From Streptococcus pneumoniae (GTDB lineage: Bacteria; Bacillota; Bacilli; Lactobacillales; Streptococcaceae), in the NCBI RefSeq assembly GCF_001113365.1, contig NZ_CKYA01000003.1, positions 62,001 through 126,000 on the forward strand: DNA of 64,000 bases, written 5' to 3'. Positions 8,735-17,356 of the stretch are shown in pieces; the first letter of the stretch is position 1; the number at the start of each line of letters is the position of its first letter. The notes below the pieces were generated by a model. The model saw only the letters and a program-made list of their open reading frames with translations. It made no database searches and was not told the DNA's origin. A program made the translations under genes and the position numbers.

Positions 8735-8887
8735 TTATTTTTCTTTCAAAGCAGAGAATAATCCTGCTAAAGCAATAGCACCTGACAAGAGTGCTGTTGA
8801 TAGAAGAATTGTCTTATCAGCAAGTTCTAATTGATATTCAAATACCTTCTCAGCCGGCTTATCTTCCGCAAAAATTCTTAGTTTCAT
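8735..8887 (-). CDS. Small membrane-associated protein, 50 residues, unknown function
   Basis: An ATG at 8885-8887 has a GGAGG ribosome site 7-8 nt upstream and opens a frame MKLRIFAEDKPAEKVFEY... with one hydrophobic helix near the C-terminus (TILLSTALLSGAIALAGLF) and a charged end SALKEK. It fits the 192-bp gap between polC and pepS. No function is recognised. A charged N-terminal half and single C-terminal helix suggest a tail-anchored small protein. Confidence 0.7.
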   Translation of the reverse strand: MKLRIFAEDKPAEKVFEYQLELADKTILLSTALLSGAIALAGLFSALKEK

Positions 8888-8905
8888 TTTTTTCCCTCCA
8901 AGGCC

Positions 8906-11900
8906 TTAAAACAACTCATCAAACAAACTCAACTGGTTATCCTCTGGCATATTGCCAAGAATACCCATTTCATCCATCTTTTCAACCAAGGTTGATGAGA
9001 GTCCGCCACGTTTGCGTAGCTCTGTTTTAGAGAGGAATTCTCCCTCTTCACGCGCTCGCACTAACTGCTTGGCAACGTTCTCTCCCAGACCATCCATTGC
9101 TACAAATGGCGGAATGAGGGTATCCCCATCGATAAGGAACTCTGTCGCCTGACTACGGTAGAGATCGAGTTTGCCAAACTTGAAACCACGCTCCCACATT
9201 TCATTGACAATCTCAAGAGTTGTATAAAGATCAATTTCTACATTAGAGGCTTCATTGTTCTTCCGTTTTTCAGAGATTTCTTCCATTCTGCTTTTGATGG
9301 CATCCAAGCCCGCACCCATAGTCTTAATATCAAAAGCCTTAGCACGAATGGAGAAGTAAGCACAGTAGTAATAAATAGGATGGTGAACCTTGAAGTAAGC
9401 TACACGCAAGGCCATCATAACGTAGGCTGCCGCATGGGCTTTAGGGAACATATACTTGATTTTCCCACAGGACTCGATATACCACTCTGGTACTTTATTG
9501 GCCTTCATGGCTTCGATGTAACCATTTCGCTCCTCCTCGGAAATCTTCAACCACAAGCCCTTACGTACGCGTTCCATAATGGTAAAGGCCATCTTAGGTT
9601 CGAGACCAGCATGCATGAGGTAAACCATGATGTCGTCCCGACAACCGATAACAGTCGATAGATCTGCAATCCCTTGCTTAATCAAATCCTGGGCATTGCC
9701 CAACCAGACATCGGTACCGTGGGACAGACCTGAGAGCTGAAGCAACTCCGCAAAAGTCGTCGGATGGGTTTCATCGACCATCCCTCGGACAAAGTTGGTT
9801 CCAAACTCTGGAATCCCCAGCATGCCCGTCGGAGTTCCGATTTGTTCAGGAGTCACACCTAACACATCAGTCCCAGAAAAGAGTGCCATCACGCCTTCAT
9901 CATCCATAGGAATTTCATTAGGGTCAATCCCAGACAAATCCTGCAATTTCCGAATCATGGTCGGATCATCATGCCCCAGCACATCAAGTTTGAGGACGTT
10001 CTCATCGATATCGTGGAAGTTAAAGTGAGTGGTCTGCCATTCAGCCGTCACGTCATCTGCTGGATACTGGACAGGCGTAAAATCATAGACATCCATGTAG
10101 TTCGGAATAACAACAATCCCTCCCGGGTGTTGACCCGTCGTCCGCTTGACACCAGCCGCACCTTGAGCAAGACGTTCCACCTCTGCATCACGATAAAACT
10201 TGCCATAATCTCGCTCATAGCCCTTTACAAATCCATAGGCAGTCTTGGCAGCCACTGTACCAACTGTTCCTGCACGGAAGGCATATTCCTCACCAAAAAT
10301 ATCACGTACATCCAAGTGGGCGCTAGGCTGATCTTCCCCCGAAAAGTTCAAGTCAATATCGGGCACCTTGTCTCCATCAAAACCAAGGAAGGTCTCGAAA
10401 GGAATATCCTGCCCATTTTTGCTGAGTTTGTGACCACAGTTTGGACAGTTCTTATTGGGCATATCAAAACCTGAACCGTAAGAACCGTCTGTGATAAACT
10501 CGCTATACTGACACTGACCACAGACATAGTGTGGAGAGAGAGGATTAACCTCTGTAATCCCAATCATAGTCGCAACGAAACTAGATCCGACAGATCCACG
10601 AGAACCCACCAAATAGCCCCGTTCATTGGAGCGTTGCACCAACATCTGGGAAGCTAGATAGATAACAGCAAATCCATTCCCCAGTATGGATGTTAATTCT
10701 TTTTCAATTCGCAAATCAACGATATCTGGCAACGGATTTCCATAAATTTCAAAAGCTTTCTTGTAGGTTAGCTCAGCGACCGTTTCTTCCGCCTTGTCGA
10801 TGAAAGGCGTGTACAAATCCCCCTTAACAACTTCAACAGGTTCAAAGATTTCTGCCAAGGCATTGGGATTTTCAATAACCAGTTTACGAGCTAATTCCTC
10901 TCCCAAGAAGGCAAATTCATCCAACATTTCATTTGTCGTTCTAAAATGAGCCTTTGGAAGTGGTGCTGGTTGGGCATGTTCTCCATGCCCGATAGTTCGG
11001 TTAATCAAAGCCCCCTGTCCCAAGCTACGGACGATAATTTCACGGTAAATCTCTTCTTCCGGTTCGATATAATGGACATTTCCCGTAGCTAGAACGGACT
11101 TACCAAGACGGTCTCCAACTTCTATCAAACTCTTGATAATGGTCTGGAGTTCCTCCATATCCTTGACCTGCTCCTTAGCAATCAAGGGAGCATAGATAGC
11201 AGGTGGCATAACCTCGATAAAGTCATAATACTTGGCCACCTCAACCGCCGCATCCACACCTTGGGAAACGACCGCATCAAAAACTTCACCTTCTGAACAA
11301 GCCGACCCCAGAATCAATCCTTCCCGATGGGCATCTAAAACCGTTCTCGGAATCCGTGGTACCCCTTCAAAGTACTTGGTATTAGACAAAGAAACCAGCT
11401 TAAAGATATTCTTCAGCCCCACTTGATTCTTGACATAAATGGTCGCATGTTTAATCCTAGCTTTTTTATAAGAATCTGGACTAATCAAATCAATGTTGAG
11501 TCTAGCTAAATCGGTTACACCATGTTTTTCTGCTACCTCTTTGATAAAGATGAAAAGCAGACGACCTGTAGCTTCCGCATCGTAATTGGCCATGTGGTGA
11601 TGTTCCAAAGCCACACCAAAACGCTTGGTCAAAGGCCCCAAACCATGACGTTTATACTCAGGATAGAGATTTCTAGCAAATTCAAGTGTATCAATAACTG
11701 GCTGACTAATCTTTGGCAGACCATGACGCTCATAATTAGCATTCATAAAGCCAACGTCAAAGGTCGCATTGTGGGCAACTAGAACCGTATCCTTACAAAA
11801 TTCTTGGAATTCTTGTAAAACTTGTTCTAGTGGTTTGGCATTTTTGACATGATCATCTGTAATTCCAGTTAACTCAGTAGTAAAGGCTGACAAGGGATGC

Positions 11901-13297
11901 CCGGGATTGATAAATTCATCAAATTCGGCAATGACATTCCCCTTGTACATCTTAGAGGCTGCAACCTGAATCAAGTCATTATAGATGGCTGATAGACCCG
12001 TTGTTTCCACGTCAAAGACCACATAGGTCGCTTCTGACAAGTCCATCTCCACTTCGTTATAGACGATAGGGACACGGTCCTCCACGATATTGGCTTCCAT
12101 ACCATAGATCAGCTGGATTCCCGCTTTCTTAGCCGCCTTATAGCCATGTGGGAAGGACTGGACATTTCCATGATCCGTGATGGCAACCGCCTTGTGTCCC
12201 CACTTAGCAGCTGTCGCAACGATTTCTTCTACCTCTGGCAAAGCATCCATAGTCGACATGTTAGTATGAGCATGAAACTCAACCCGACGCTCACCTTCTG
12301 GCATCAAATCCTTCCGCTCATAGTGAACAACTTCCTGCACATCCTGCACGTTCATAGTTAAATCACGTGTGAAGTTATTCATCTCCACATTCCCACGCAC
12401 TCGGAGCCAAGAATTCTTCTTGATAAGGTCAAATTTCTGGGCCTCTTCCTCATTCTTGACCCATTTTTGCATAGAAAAACTTGAAGTGTAGTCCGTCATT
12501 TTAAAGTTGATCAAAACACGCCCTGTTCTGGTCACTTTTTGCTCCACATCAAACACAACCCCTTCAAAGACCAGACGATTTTCCTCCGTTGTCACTTCAA
12601 TCATAGGAGTAATCTCCGCCTTGTCCAACTTCGGTTTAGCTGCAGCTTTTTTCGCTTGAAAATCAAAGGCTGGTTTCTCTTCCGCTGGAGGAGGTGCCAT
12701 CTGTTCTAGTTGCTCCATAGCACGGAGCGCTTCCTCATTGGCGGCTTGAACAATCTGCTCATTTTCAGCATAAAAAGCCTCTTCCTGCTCTTGGGTCAGC
12801 ACATCATTTTTCTCTACTTGACAGTTAAAAGTTGGAAAACCAAATTTTTCAAGTTGTTTCGCTAAATTAGGAAGATGATTTTTCTTAAAGTGTTCCTTAT
12901 CAATCGCCTCAGAGCCTTCAATAAAGAGTTGATTGCCCTCCGCACGAACTCGCAAATTCTGATAAAGGGACTTAAAACCTTGACTAGCACATGGTCCCTC
13001 AGAAAAAGCCTCTCTATAGTAGGACTGCAAGAGTTGATTTGAAAATTCTTGAGACAGAGCCTTGATTTCAAAAATAGCTTTATTACCTGTCTTAGAAAAT
13101 TCTTCCCTCAAGCCTTTCTTTAATTCTAAAAAGATTTCAATCGGTAAAATATTAGAAAACACGAAATGAAACTCCCATACCTTACTAATTTTATGAACCA
13201 CAACTCGCTCAATATCAGCCTGTGATAAAGCAGGATCCTGTCTCATTTCAGCAGGCATCCCCAGTTGATTCATTAAAATTTCAAAACTACTTGACAT
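8906..13297 (-). CDS. polC: DNA polymerase III alpha subunit, PolC type
   Basis: 1463-residue replicative polymerase of low-GC Gram-positives. Order: N-terminal domain, OB fold (about 225-310), PHP domain (VEFHAHTNMSTMDALPEVEE) interrupted by the DnaQ-like proofreading exonuclease (VVFDVETTGLSAIYNDL), then the polymerase core with PDIDLNFSGEDQ (catalytic Asp) and a zinc-binding region (CGQCQYSEF ... NCPNCGHKL). Length and order are normal. Cytosolic, acts at the replication fork with the beta clamp. Likely first gene of the block polC-8735-8887-pepS-GlsB. Confidence 0.97.
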   Translation of the reverse strand: MSSSFEILMNQLGMPAEMRQDPALSQADIERVVVHKISKVWEFHFVFSNILPIEIFLELKKGLREEFSKTGNKAIFEIKALSQEFSNQLLQSYYREAFSEGPCASQGFKSLYQNLRVRAEGNQLFIEGSEAIDKEHFKKNHLPNLAKQLEKFGFPTFNCQVEKNDVLTQEQEEAFYAENEQIVQAANEEALRAMEQLEQMAPPPAEEKPAFDFQAKKAAAKPKLDKAEITPMIEVTTEENRLVFEGVVFDVEQKVTRTGRVLINFKMTDYTSSFSMQKWVKNEEEAQKFDLIKKNSWLRVRGNVEMNNFTRDLTMNVQDVQEVVHYERKDLMPEGERRVEFHAHTNMSTMDALPEVEEIVATAAKWGHKAVAITDHGNVQSFPHGYKAAKKAGIQLIYGMEANIVEDRVPIVYNEVEMDLSEATYVVFDVETTGLSAIYNDLIQVAASKMYKGNVIAEFDEFINPGHPLSAFTTELTGITDDHVKNAKPLEQVLQEFQEFCKDTVLVAHNATFDVGFMNANYERHGLPKISQPVIDTLEFARNLYPEYKRHGLGPLTKRFGVALEHHHMANYDAEATGRLLFIFIKEVAEKHGVTDLARLNIDLISPDSYKKARIKHATIYVKNQVGLKNIFKLVSLSNTKYFEGVPRIPRTVLDAHREGLILGSACSEGEVFDAVVSQGVDAAVEVAKYYDFIEVMPPAIYAPLIAKEQVKDMEELQTIIKSLIEVGDRLGKSVLATGNVHYIEPEEEIYREIIVRSLGQGALINRTIGHGEHAQPAPLPKAHFRTTNEMLDEFAFLGEELARKLVIENPNALAEIFEPVEVVKGDLYTPFIDKAEETVAELTYKKAFEIYGNPLPDIVDLRIEKELTSILGNGFAVIYLASQMLVQRSNERGYLVGSRGSVGSSFVATMIGITEVNPLSPHYVCGQCQYSEFITDGSYGSGFDMPNKNCPNCGHKLSKNGQDIPFETFLGFDGDKVPDIDLNFSGEDQPSAHLDVRDIFGEEYAFRAGTVGTVAAKTAYGFVKGYERDYGKFYRDAEVERLAQGAAGVKRTTGQHPGGIVVIPNYMDVYDFTPVQYPADDVTAEWQTTHFNFHDIDENVLKLDVLGHDDPTMIRKLQDLSGIDPNEIPMDDEGVMALFSGTDVLGVTPEQIGTPTGMLGIPEFGTNFVRGMVDETHPTTFAELLQLSGLSHGTDVWLGNAQDLIKQGIADLSTVIGCRDDIMVYLMHAGLEPKMAFTIMERVRKGLWLKISEEERNGYIEAMKANKVPEWYIESCGKIKYMFPKAHAAAYVMMALRVAYFKVHHPIYYYCAYFSIRAKAFDIKTMGAGLDAIKSRMEEISEKRKNNEASNVEIDLYTTLEIVNEMWERGFKFGKLDLYRSQATEFLIDGDTLIPPFVAMDGLGENVAKQLVRAREEGEFLSKTELRKRGGLSSTLVEKMDEMGILGNMPEDNQLSLFDELF

Positions 13298-13357
13298 TCA
13301 TTTTCCTCACATTATTCTCCTACTATTTTACCATATTTAGAGGTATTTTCTAAAGAC

Positions 13358-13386
13358 AAAAGGAAGCCACTAAGTGACTTCCTTCT
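13358..13386 (-). terminator. Terminator of fusA
   Basis: AAGGAAG / CTTCCTT stem extended by a CAC/GTG segment, with TTTT on the minus strand. It starts about 15 bp beyond the fusA stop. Confidence 0.8.
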
Positions 13387-13400
13387 AGAGTGAGGACTGA

Positions 13401-15482
13401 TTAGTCTTCACCTTTGTTTTTCTTAATGATTTCTTCTTGTACTGACTTAGGTACATCTTCGTAGTGGTCAAATACCATCATGAATGTACCACGTCCTTGA
13501 GATGCAGAACGAAGAACTGTTGCGTAACCGAACATTTCAGCAAGTGGAACGTAAGCACGAACGATTTGGCTGTTACCATGTGCTTCCATACCATCTACAC
13601 GTCCACGACGAGCAGTTACGTGACCCATAACATCACCAAGGTTTTCTTCTGGAACAGTGATTGTTACAAGCATCATTGGCTCAAGGATAGCTGGTTGTGC
13701 TGATTTAGCAGCTTCTTTAAGGGCAAGTGAAGCCGCGATCTTGAAGGCAGTTTCAGATGAGTCGACATCGTGGTATGAACCATCGTAAAGTTTAGCTTTA
13801 ACGTCAACCATTGGGTAACCTGCAAGAACACCGTTAGCCATAGATTCTACCAAACCTTTTTCAACCGCTGGGATAAATTCACGAGGAACCACACCACCGA
13901 CGATTGCGTTTTCGAATTCGAATCCTTTTCCTTCTTCGTTTGGAGTAAATTCAATCCATACATCACCGAATTGACCTTTACCACCAGACTGACGTTTGAA
14001 GAATCCACGTGCTTGAGTAGAAGCGCGGAATGTTTCACGGTAAGATACTTGAGGAGCACCTACGTTCGCTTCAACTTTGAACTCACGACGCATACGGTCA
14101 ACAAGGACGTCAAGGTGAAGCTCTCCCATACCTGAGATAACTGTTTCACCAGTTTCAACGTTTGTTTCAACGCGGAATGTTGGATCTTCTTCAGCCAATT
14201 TTTGAAGGGCGATACCCATCTTGTCTTGGTCAGCTTTAGATTTTGGCTCAACCATCAATTGGATAACTGGTTCTGGAACGTTGATTGACTCAAGGATGAT
14301 TTTAGCTTTTTCATCTGTCAATGAGTCACCAGTTGTAGTATCTTTCAAACCAACGGCAGCAGCGATATCACCTGAGTAAACAGTGTCGATTTCTTGACGG
14401 CTGTTAGCGTGCATTTGAAGGATACGTCCGATACGTTCACGTTTACCTTTAGAAGTGTTCAATACGTATGAACCTGATTGAAGCACACCTGAGTAAACAC
14501 GGAAGAATGTCAAACGACCTACAAATGGGTCAGTCATAATCTTGAAGGCAAGAGCTGCAAATGGCTCGTCATCAGATGCTGGACGAGTTTCTTCTGCGTC
14601 TGTATCTGGGTTAACACCTTTGATCGCTGGAATGTCAAGTGGGCTTGGAAGGTAGTCAATAACCGCATCAAGCATCAATTGAACACCTTTGTTCTTGAAG
14701 GCTGAACCACACAATACTGGGAAGAATTCAACGTTGATAGTCGCTTTACGGATACCAGCTTTCAATTCTTCGTTAGTGATTTCTTCACCTTCGAGGTATT
14801 TCATCATCAATTCTTCGTCAGTTTCAGCAACTGCTTCAATCAATTTTTCACGGTATTCTTGAGCTTGGTCAAGGTATTCAGCTGGGATGTCTTCTTCAAG
14901 GATATCTGTACCAAGGTCGTTAGTATAGATTTCAGCTTTCATCTTGATCAAGTCGATGATACCACGGAAGTCATCTTCAGAGCCGATTGGCAATTGGATT
15001 GGGTGTGCATTTGCTTGAAGACGATCGTGAAGTGTGCTTACAGAGTAAAGGAAGTCAGCACCGATTTTGTCCATTTTGTTGGCAAATACGATACGTGGAA
15101 CTCCGTACTCAGTTGCTTGACGCCAAACTGTTTCAGTTTGAGGCTCAACACCTGATTGTGAGTCAAGAACGGTAACCGCACCATCCAATACACGAAGAGA
15201 ACGTTGTACTTCGATTGTGAAGTCCACGTGTCCTGGTGTGTCGATGATGTTTACGCGGTGGTTGTTCCATTGAGCTGTTGTCGCAGCAGATGTGATAGTG
15301 ATACCACGTTCTTGCTCTTGCTCCATCCAGTCCATTTGTGACGCACCTTCGTGAGTTTCACCGATTTTGTGGATTTTACCAGTGTAGTAAAGAATACGCT
15401 CAGTAGTTGTTGTTTTACCAGCATCGACGTGAGCCATGATACCGATATTACGAGTTTTTTCAAGTGAAAATTCGCGTGCCAT
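13401..15482 (-). CDS. fusA: Elongation factor G
   Basis: 693-residue translocation GTPase. G1 is AHVDAGKTTTTERIL, G3 is DTPGHVDF, G4 is NKMDKIGAD; the effector region has ERGITITSAATT. Domains II-V follow with normal length. It acts on the ribosome in translocation and, with RRF, in recycling. It belongs to the str cluster rpsL-rpsG-fusA but is separated from rpsG by 278 bp holding its own extended -10 promoter. No tuf gene follows; polC does, as in pneumococcus. Confidence 0.98.
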   Translation of the reverse strand: MAREFSLEKTRNIGIMAHVDAGKTTTTERILYYTGKIHKIGETHEGASQMDWMEQEQERGITITSAATTAQWNNHRVNIIDTPGHVDFTIEVQRSLRVLDGAVTVLDSQSGVEPQTETVWRQATEYGVPRIVFANKMDKIGADFLYSVSTLHDRLQANAHPIQLPIGSEDDFRGIIDLIKMKAEIYTNDLGTDILEEDIPAEYLDQAQEYREKLIEAVAETDEELMMKYLEGEEITNEELKAGIRKATINVEFFPVLCGSAFKNKGVQLMLDAVIDYLPSPLDIPAIKGVNPDTDAEETRPASDDEPFAALAFKIMTDPFVGRLTFFRVYSGVLQSGSYVLNTSKGKRERIGRILQMHANSRQEIDTVYSGDIAAAVGLKDTTTGDSLTDEKAKIILESINVPEPVIQLMVEPKSKADQDKMGIALQKLAEEDPTFRVETNVETGETVISGMGELHLDVLVDRMRREFKVEANVGAPQVSYRETFRASTQARGFFKRQSGGKGQFGDVWIEFTPNEEGKGFEFENAIVGGVVPREFIPAVEKGLVESMANGVLAGYPMVDVKAKLYDGSYHDVDSSETAFKIAASLALKEAAKSAQPAILEPMMLVTITVPEENLGDVMGHVTARRGRVDGMEAHGNSQIVRAYVPLAEMFGYATVLRSASQGRGTFMMVFDHYEDVPKSVQEEIIKKNKGED

Positions 15483-15520
15483 GAGGTTTGTTTCTCCTAT
15501 TTATTTTTGATTTCTATTCT

Positions 15521-15526
15521 ATTATA
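15521..15526 (-). promoter_or_regulatory. Predicted fusA promoter (extended -10)
   Basis: Minus-strand TGTTATAAT gives an extended -10 (15521-15526). No good -35 lies 17 bp upstream. The start would be about 35 nt before the fusA ATG. Confidence 0.55.
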
Positions 15527-15540
15527 ACATGATTTTAATA

Positions 15541-15620
15541 AAAACGGATAGGCAGGACCTACCCGTTCTCAATGTTTTCATGCTATTGTTGGTTGCAACT
15601 TACGAGCTGGTAAGTTGAGT
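15541..15620 (-). other. rpsG-fusA spacer hairpins
   Basis: Two inverted repeats lie in the spacer. CGGGTAGG / CCTATCCG followed by TTTTTA on the minus strand looks like an attenuator or terminator before the fusA promoter. AACTTAC / GTAAGTT (around 15597-15617) has no T run. Nothing coding is seen here. Confidence 0.5.
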
Positions 15621-15760
15621 TATAGCTAATACTAATCGATTTAGCTAATTTGAACCCGGGCTAAAAGCTCGGAAAATAGATAAGCTCTCCTAGAATCTTC
15701 GATTCTTCGTCAAGCTTCCTAATTTTCAGTCGCTTTTTTAACGCCCTTAGTATCTTAATC

Positions 15761-16231
15761 TTACCAACGGAAGTGTGCGAATGCACGGTTAGCTTCAGCC
15801 ATACGGTGAGTGTCTTCACGTTTCTTAACAGCTGCACCAGTGTTGTTAGCAGCATCCAAGATTTCTTTTGCGAGACGGTCTTGCATTGTGTGTTCACCAC
15901 GAAGACGAGCGATTGTTACCAACCAACGAAGTCCAAGTGTTGTACGACGTTCTGGACGAACTTCAACTGGGACTTGGTAGTTAGAACCACCAACACGACG
16001 TGCACGTACTTCAAGTACAGGCATGATGTTTTCCATAGCTGTTTCAAATACTTCAAGTGCATCGTTGCCAGTAGCTTCTTTGATTTGTTCAAAAGCACCG
16101 TAAACGATTGAAGCAGCTGTACCACGTTTACCATCAAGCATAACGCGGTTGATAAGACGAGTAACTAGTTGTGAATTGTAAAGCGGATCTGGCAATACGT
16201 CACGTTTTGGAGCTCTATTTTTACGACTCAT
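15761..16231 (-). CDS. rpsG: 30S ribosomal protein S7
   Basis: 156 residues starting [16 protein letters not shown], with the S7 core [17 protein letters not shown] and C-terminal [15 protein letters not shown]. It is a primary 16S-binding protein that nucleates the 30S head. It lies 19 bp after rpsL in the same transcript. Confidence 0.97.
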
Positions 16232-16250
16232 TTCTCTTTATCCCCTTTCC

Positions 16251-16664
16251 TTATGCTTTTGGACGTTTAGTACCGTATTTAGAACGGCCTTGTTTACGAT
16301 CGTTAACACCTGCAGTATCAAGTGCACCACGGACGATATGGTAACGTACCCCTGGAAGGTCTTTTACACGTCCACCACGAAGAAGAACCACGCTGTGCTC
16401 TTGCAAGTTGTGTCCGATACCTGGGATGTAGGCAGTAACTTCGATAAGGTTGCTCAAACGTACACGAGCGAATTTACGAAGGGCTGAGTTAGGTTTTTTA
16501 GGTGTCATTGTTCCAACACGAGTTGCAACACCACGTTTTTGTGGTGAAGAAACGTTTGTTTGAACTTTTTTATGACTGTTGTAACCAACGTTCAAAGCTG
16601 GTGATTTAGATTTTTCTACTTTTGATTTACGCGGTTTGCGAACCAATTGGTTAATTGTAGGCAT
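16251..16664 (-). CDS. rpsL: 30S ribosomal protein S12
   Basis: 137 residues, MPTINQLVRKPRKSK at the N-terminus. Conserved loops TPKKPNSALRK and GGRVKDLPGVRYH surround the decoding centre. Lysines of these loops (in TPKKPNSA and GRVKDLPG) are the positions where streptomycin resistance arises in other bacteria; wild-type residues are present. First gene of the str cluster. Confidence 0.97.
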   Translation of the reverse strand: MPTINQLVRKPRKSKVEKSKSPALNVGYNSHKKVQTNVSSPQKRGVATRVGTMTPKKPNSALRKFARVRLSNLIEVTAYIPGIGHNLQEHSVVLLRGGRVKDLPGVRYHIVRGALDTAGVNDRKQGRSKYGTKRPKA

Positions 16665-16800
16665 CTACATTCTCCTGTGTTTTTTTATTTTTGGTGATGA
16701 TACACTTGGTGACAGCTATCATCTGTGTGTACTTTTGCAACATTTGTCAGCACGTCCCTGTACACTCTTGAGAGACCAAAAGTAAAAAGTACCGTCTATT

Positions 16801-16830
16801 ATTGTAACAAAATTTTCCCTTGCTTGTCAA
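16801..16830 (-). promoter_or_regulatory. Promoter of rpsL-rpsG
   Basis: Minus strand: -35 TTGACA (16825-16830), 18 bp, -10 TACAAT (16801-16806) with TG one base before it. The leader is about 130 nt and contains a GATGAT/ATCATC hairpin (about 16695-16725), which may be a regulatory leader. Confidence 0.75.
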
Positions 16831-16956
16831 GATATTTTTCTTTTTTATTGTTAATTTTAGCTCTGGGTAACTTCTCAAAGTAACTTCCACTTGCCTGACC
16901 GAAGTGGAAATTAGTCTAAAACGGATTTTTATGGTGGAATTAAGTGTGAGACTTTC

Positions 16957-17100
16957 CGTTCCATCGTTGAGAATATGGGAAAAGGTCCGTCAACGATTTC
17001 AAAAGAAATTAAGCGCAATCGCATCATGCATCCAACATCTATCAAATCTGATTGCACGGATTGCCCACTTCTCAAAAAGCTCCTTATGTCTGTAACAACG
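16957..17100 (+). pseudogene. IS30-family transposase remnant
   Basis: Reading from 16957 gives RSIVENMGKGPSTISKEIKRN, the helix-turn-helix recognition segment of IS30-type transposases, then a Cys-containing CTDCPLLKK. Frame is lost near 17078, where one A seems missing from an A run; the other frame continues with a family-like PYVCNN. No start or catalytic domain remains. The fragment lies inside a 402-bp stretch bounded by the 11-bp inverted repeat GGGTAACTTCT (16865-16875 and 17256-17266). The rest of 16831-17292 holds nothing else recognisable apart from a TTCCACTT/AAGTGGAA hairpin (16885-16909). Confidence 0.65.
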
Positions 17101-17292
17101 CGTTTTTCTCATACTAAAAGCTAGGTTGTGGAAAACTGGAAGTTAGTTTTATATTGAATTGAAATAAGACATGAACAAATCTATTAGGAAAGTTAACTTA
17201 ATTTCTAGAAATGTTTTAATAGCAATAACGTACTATTCTAGTTTCAATCTGCTATAGAAGTTACCCTTTTCATTCTCTCAAAAGTCAATCAT

Positions 17293-17323
17293 AAAAGAGG
17301 AGAAATCGAAGTTCCTCCTCTTC
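17293..17323 (-). terminator. Terminator of lly
   Basis: AAGAGGAG / CTCCTCTT stem followed by TTTTAT on the minus strand, 34 bp after the lly stop. Confidence 0.82.
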
Positions 17324-17356
17324 ACTATTTACTATCGAATCAAGTAAATCAAATCG

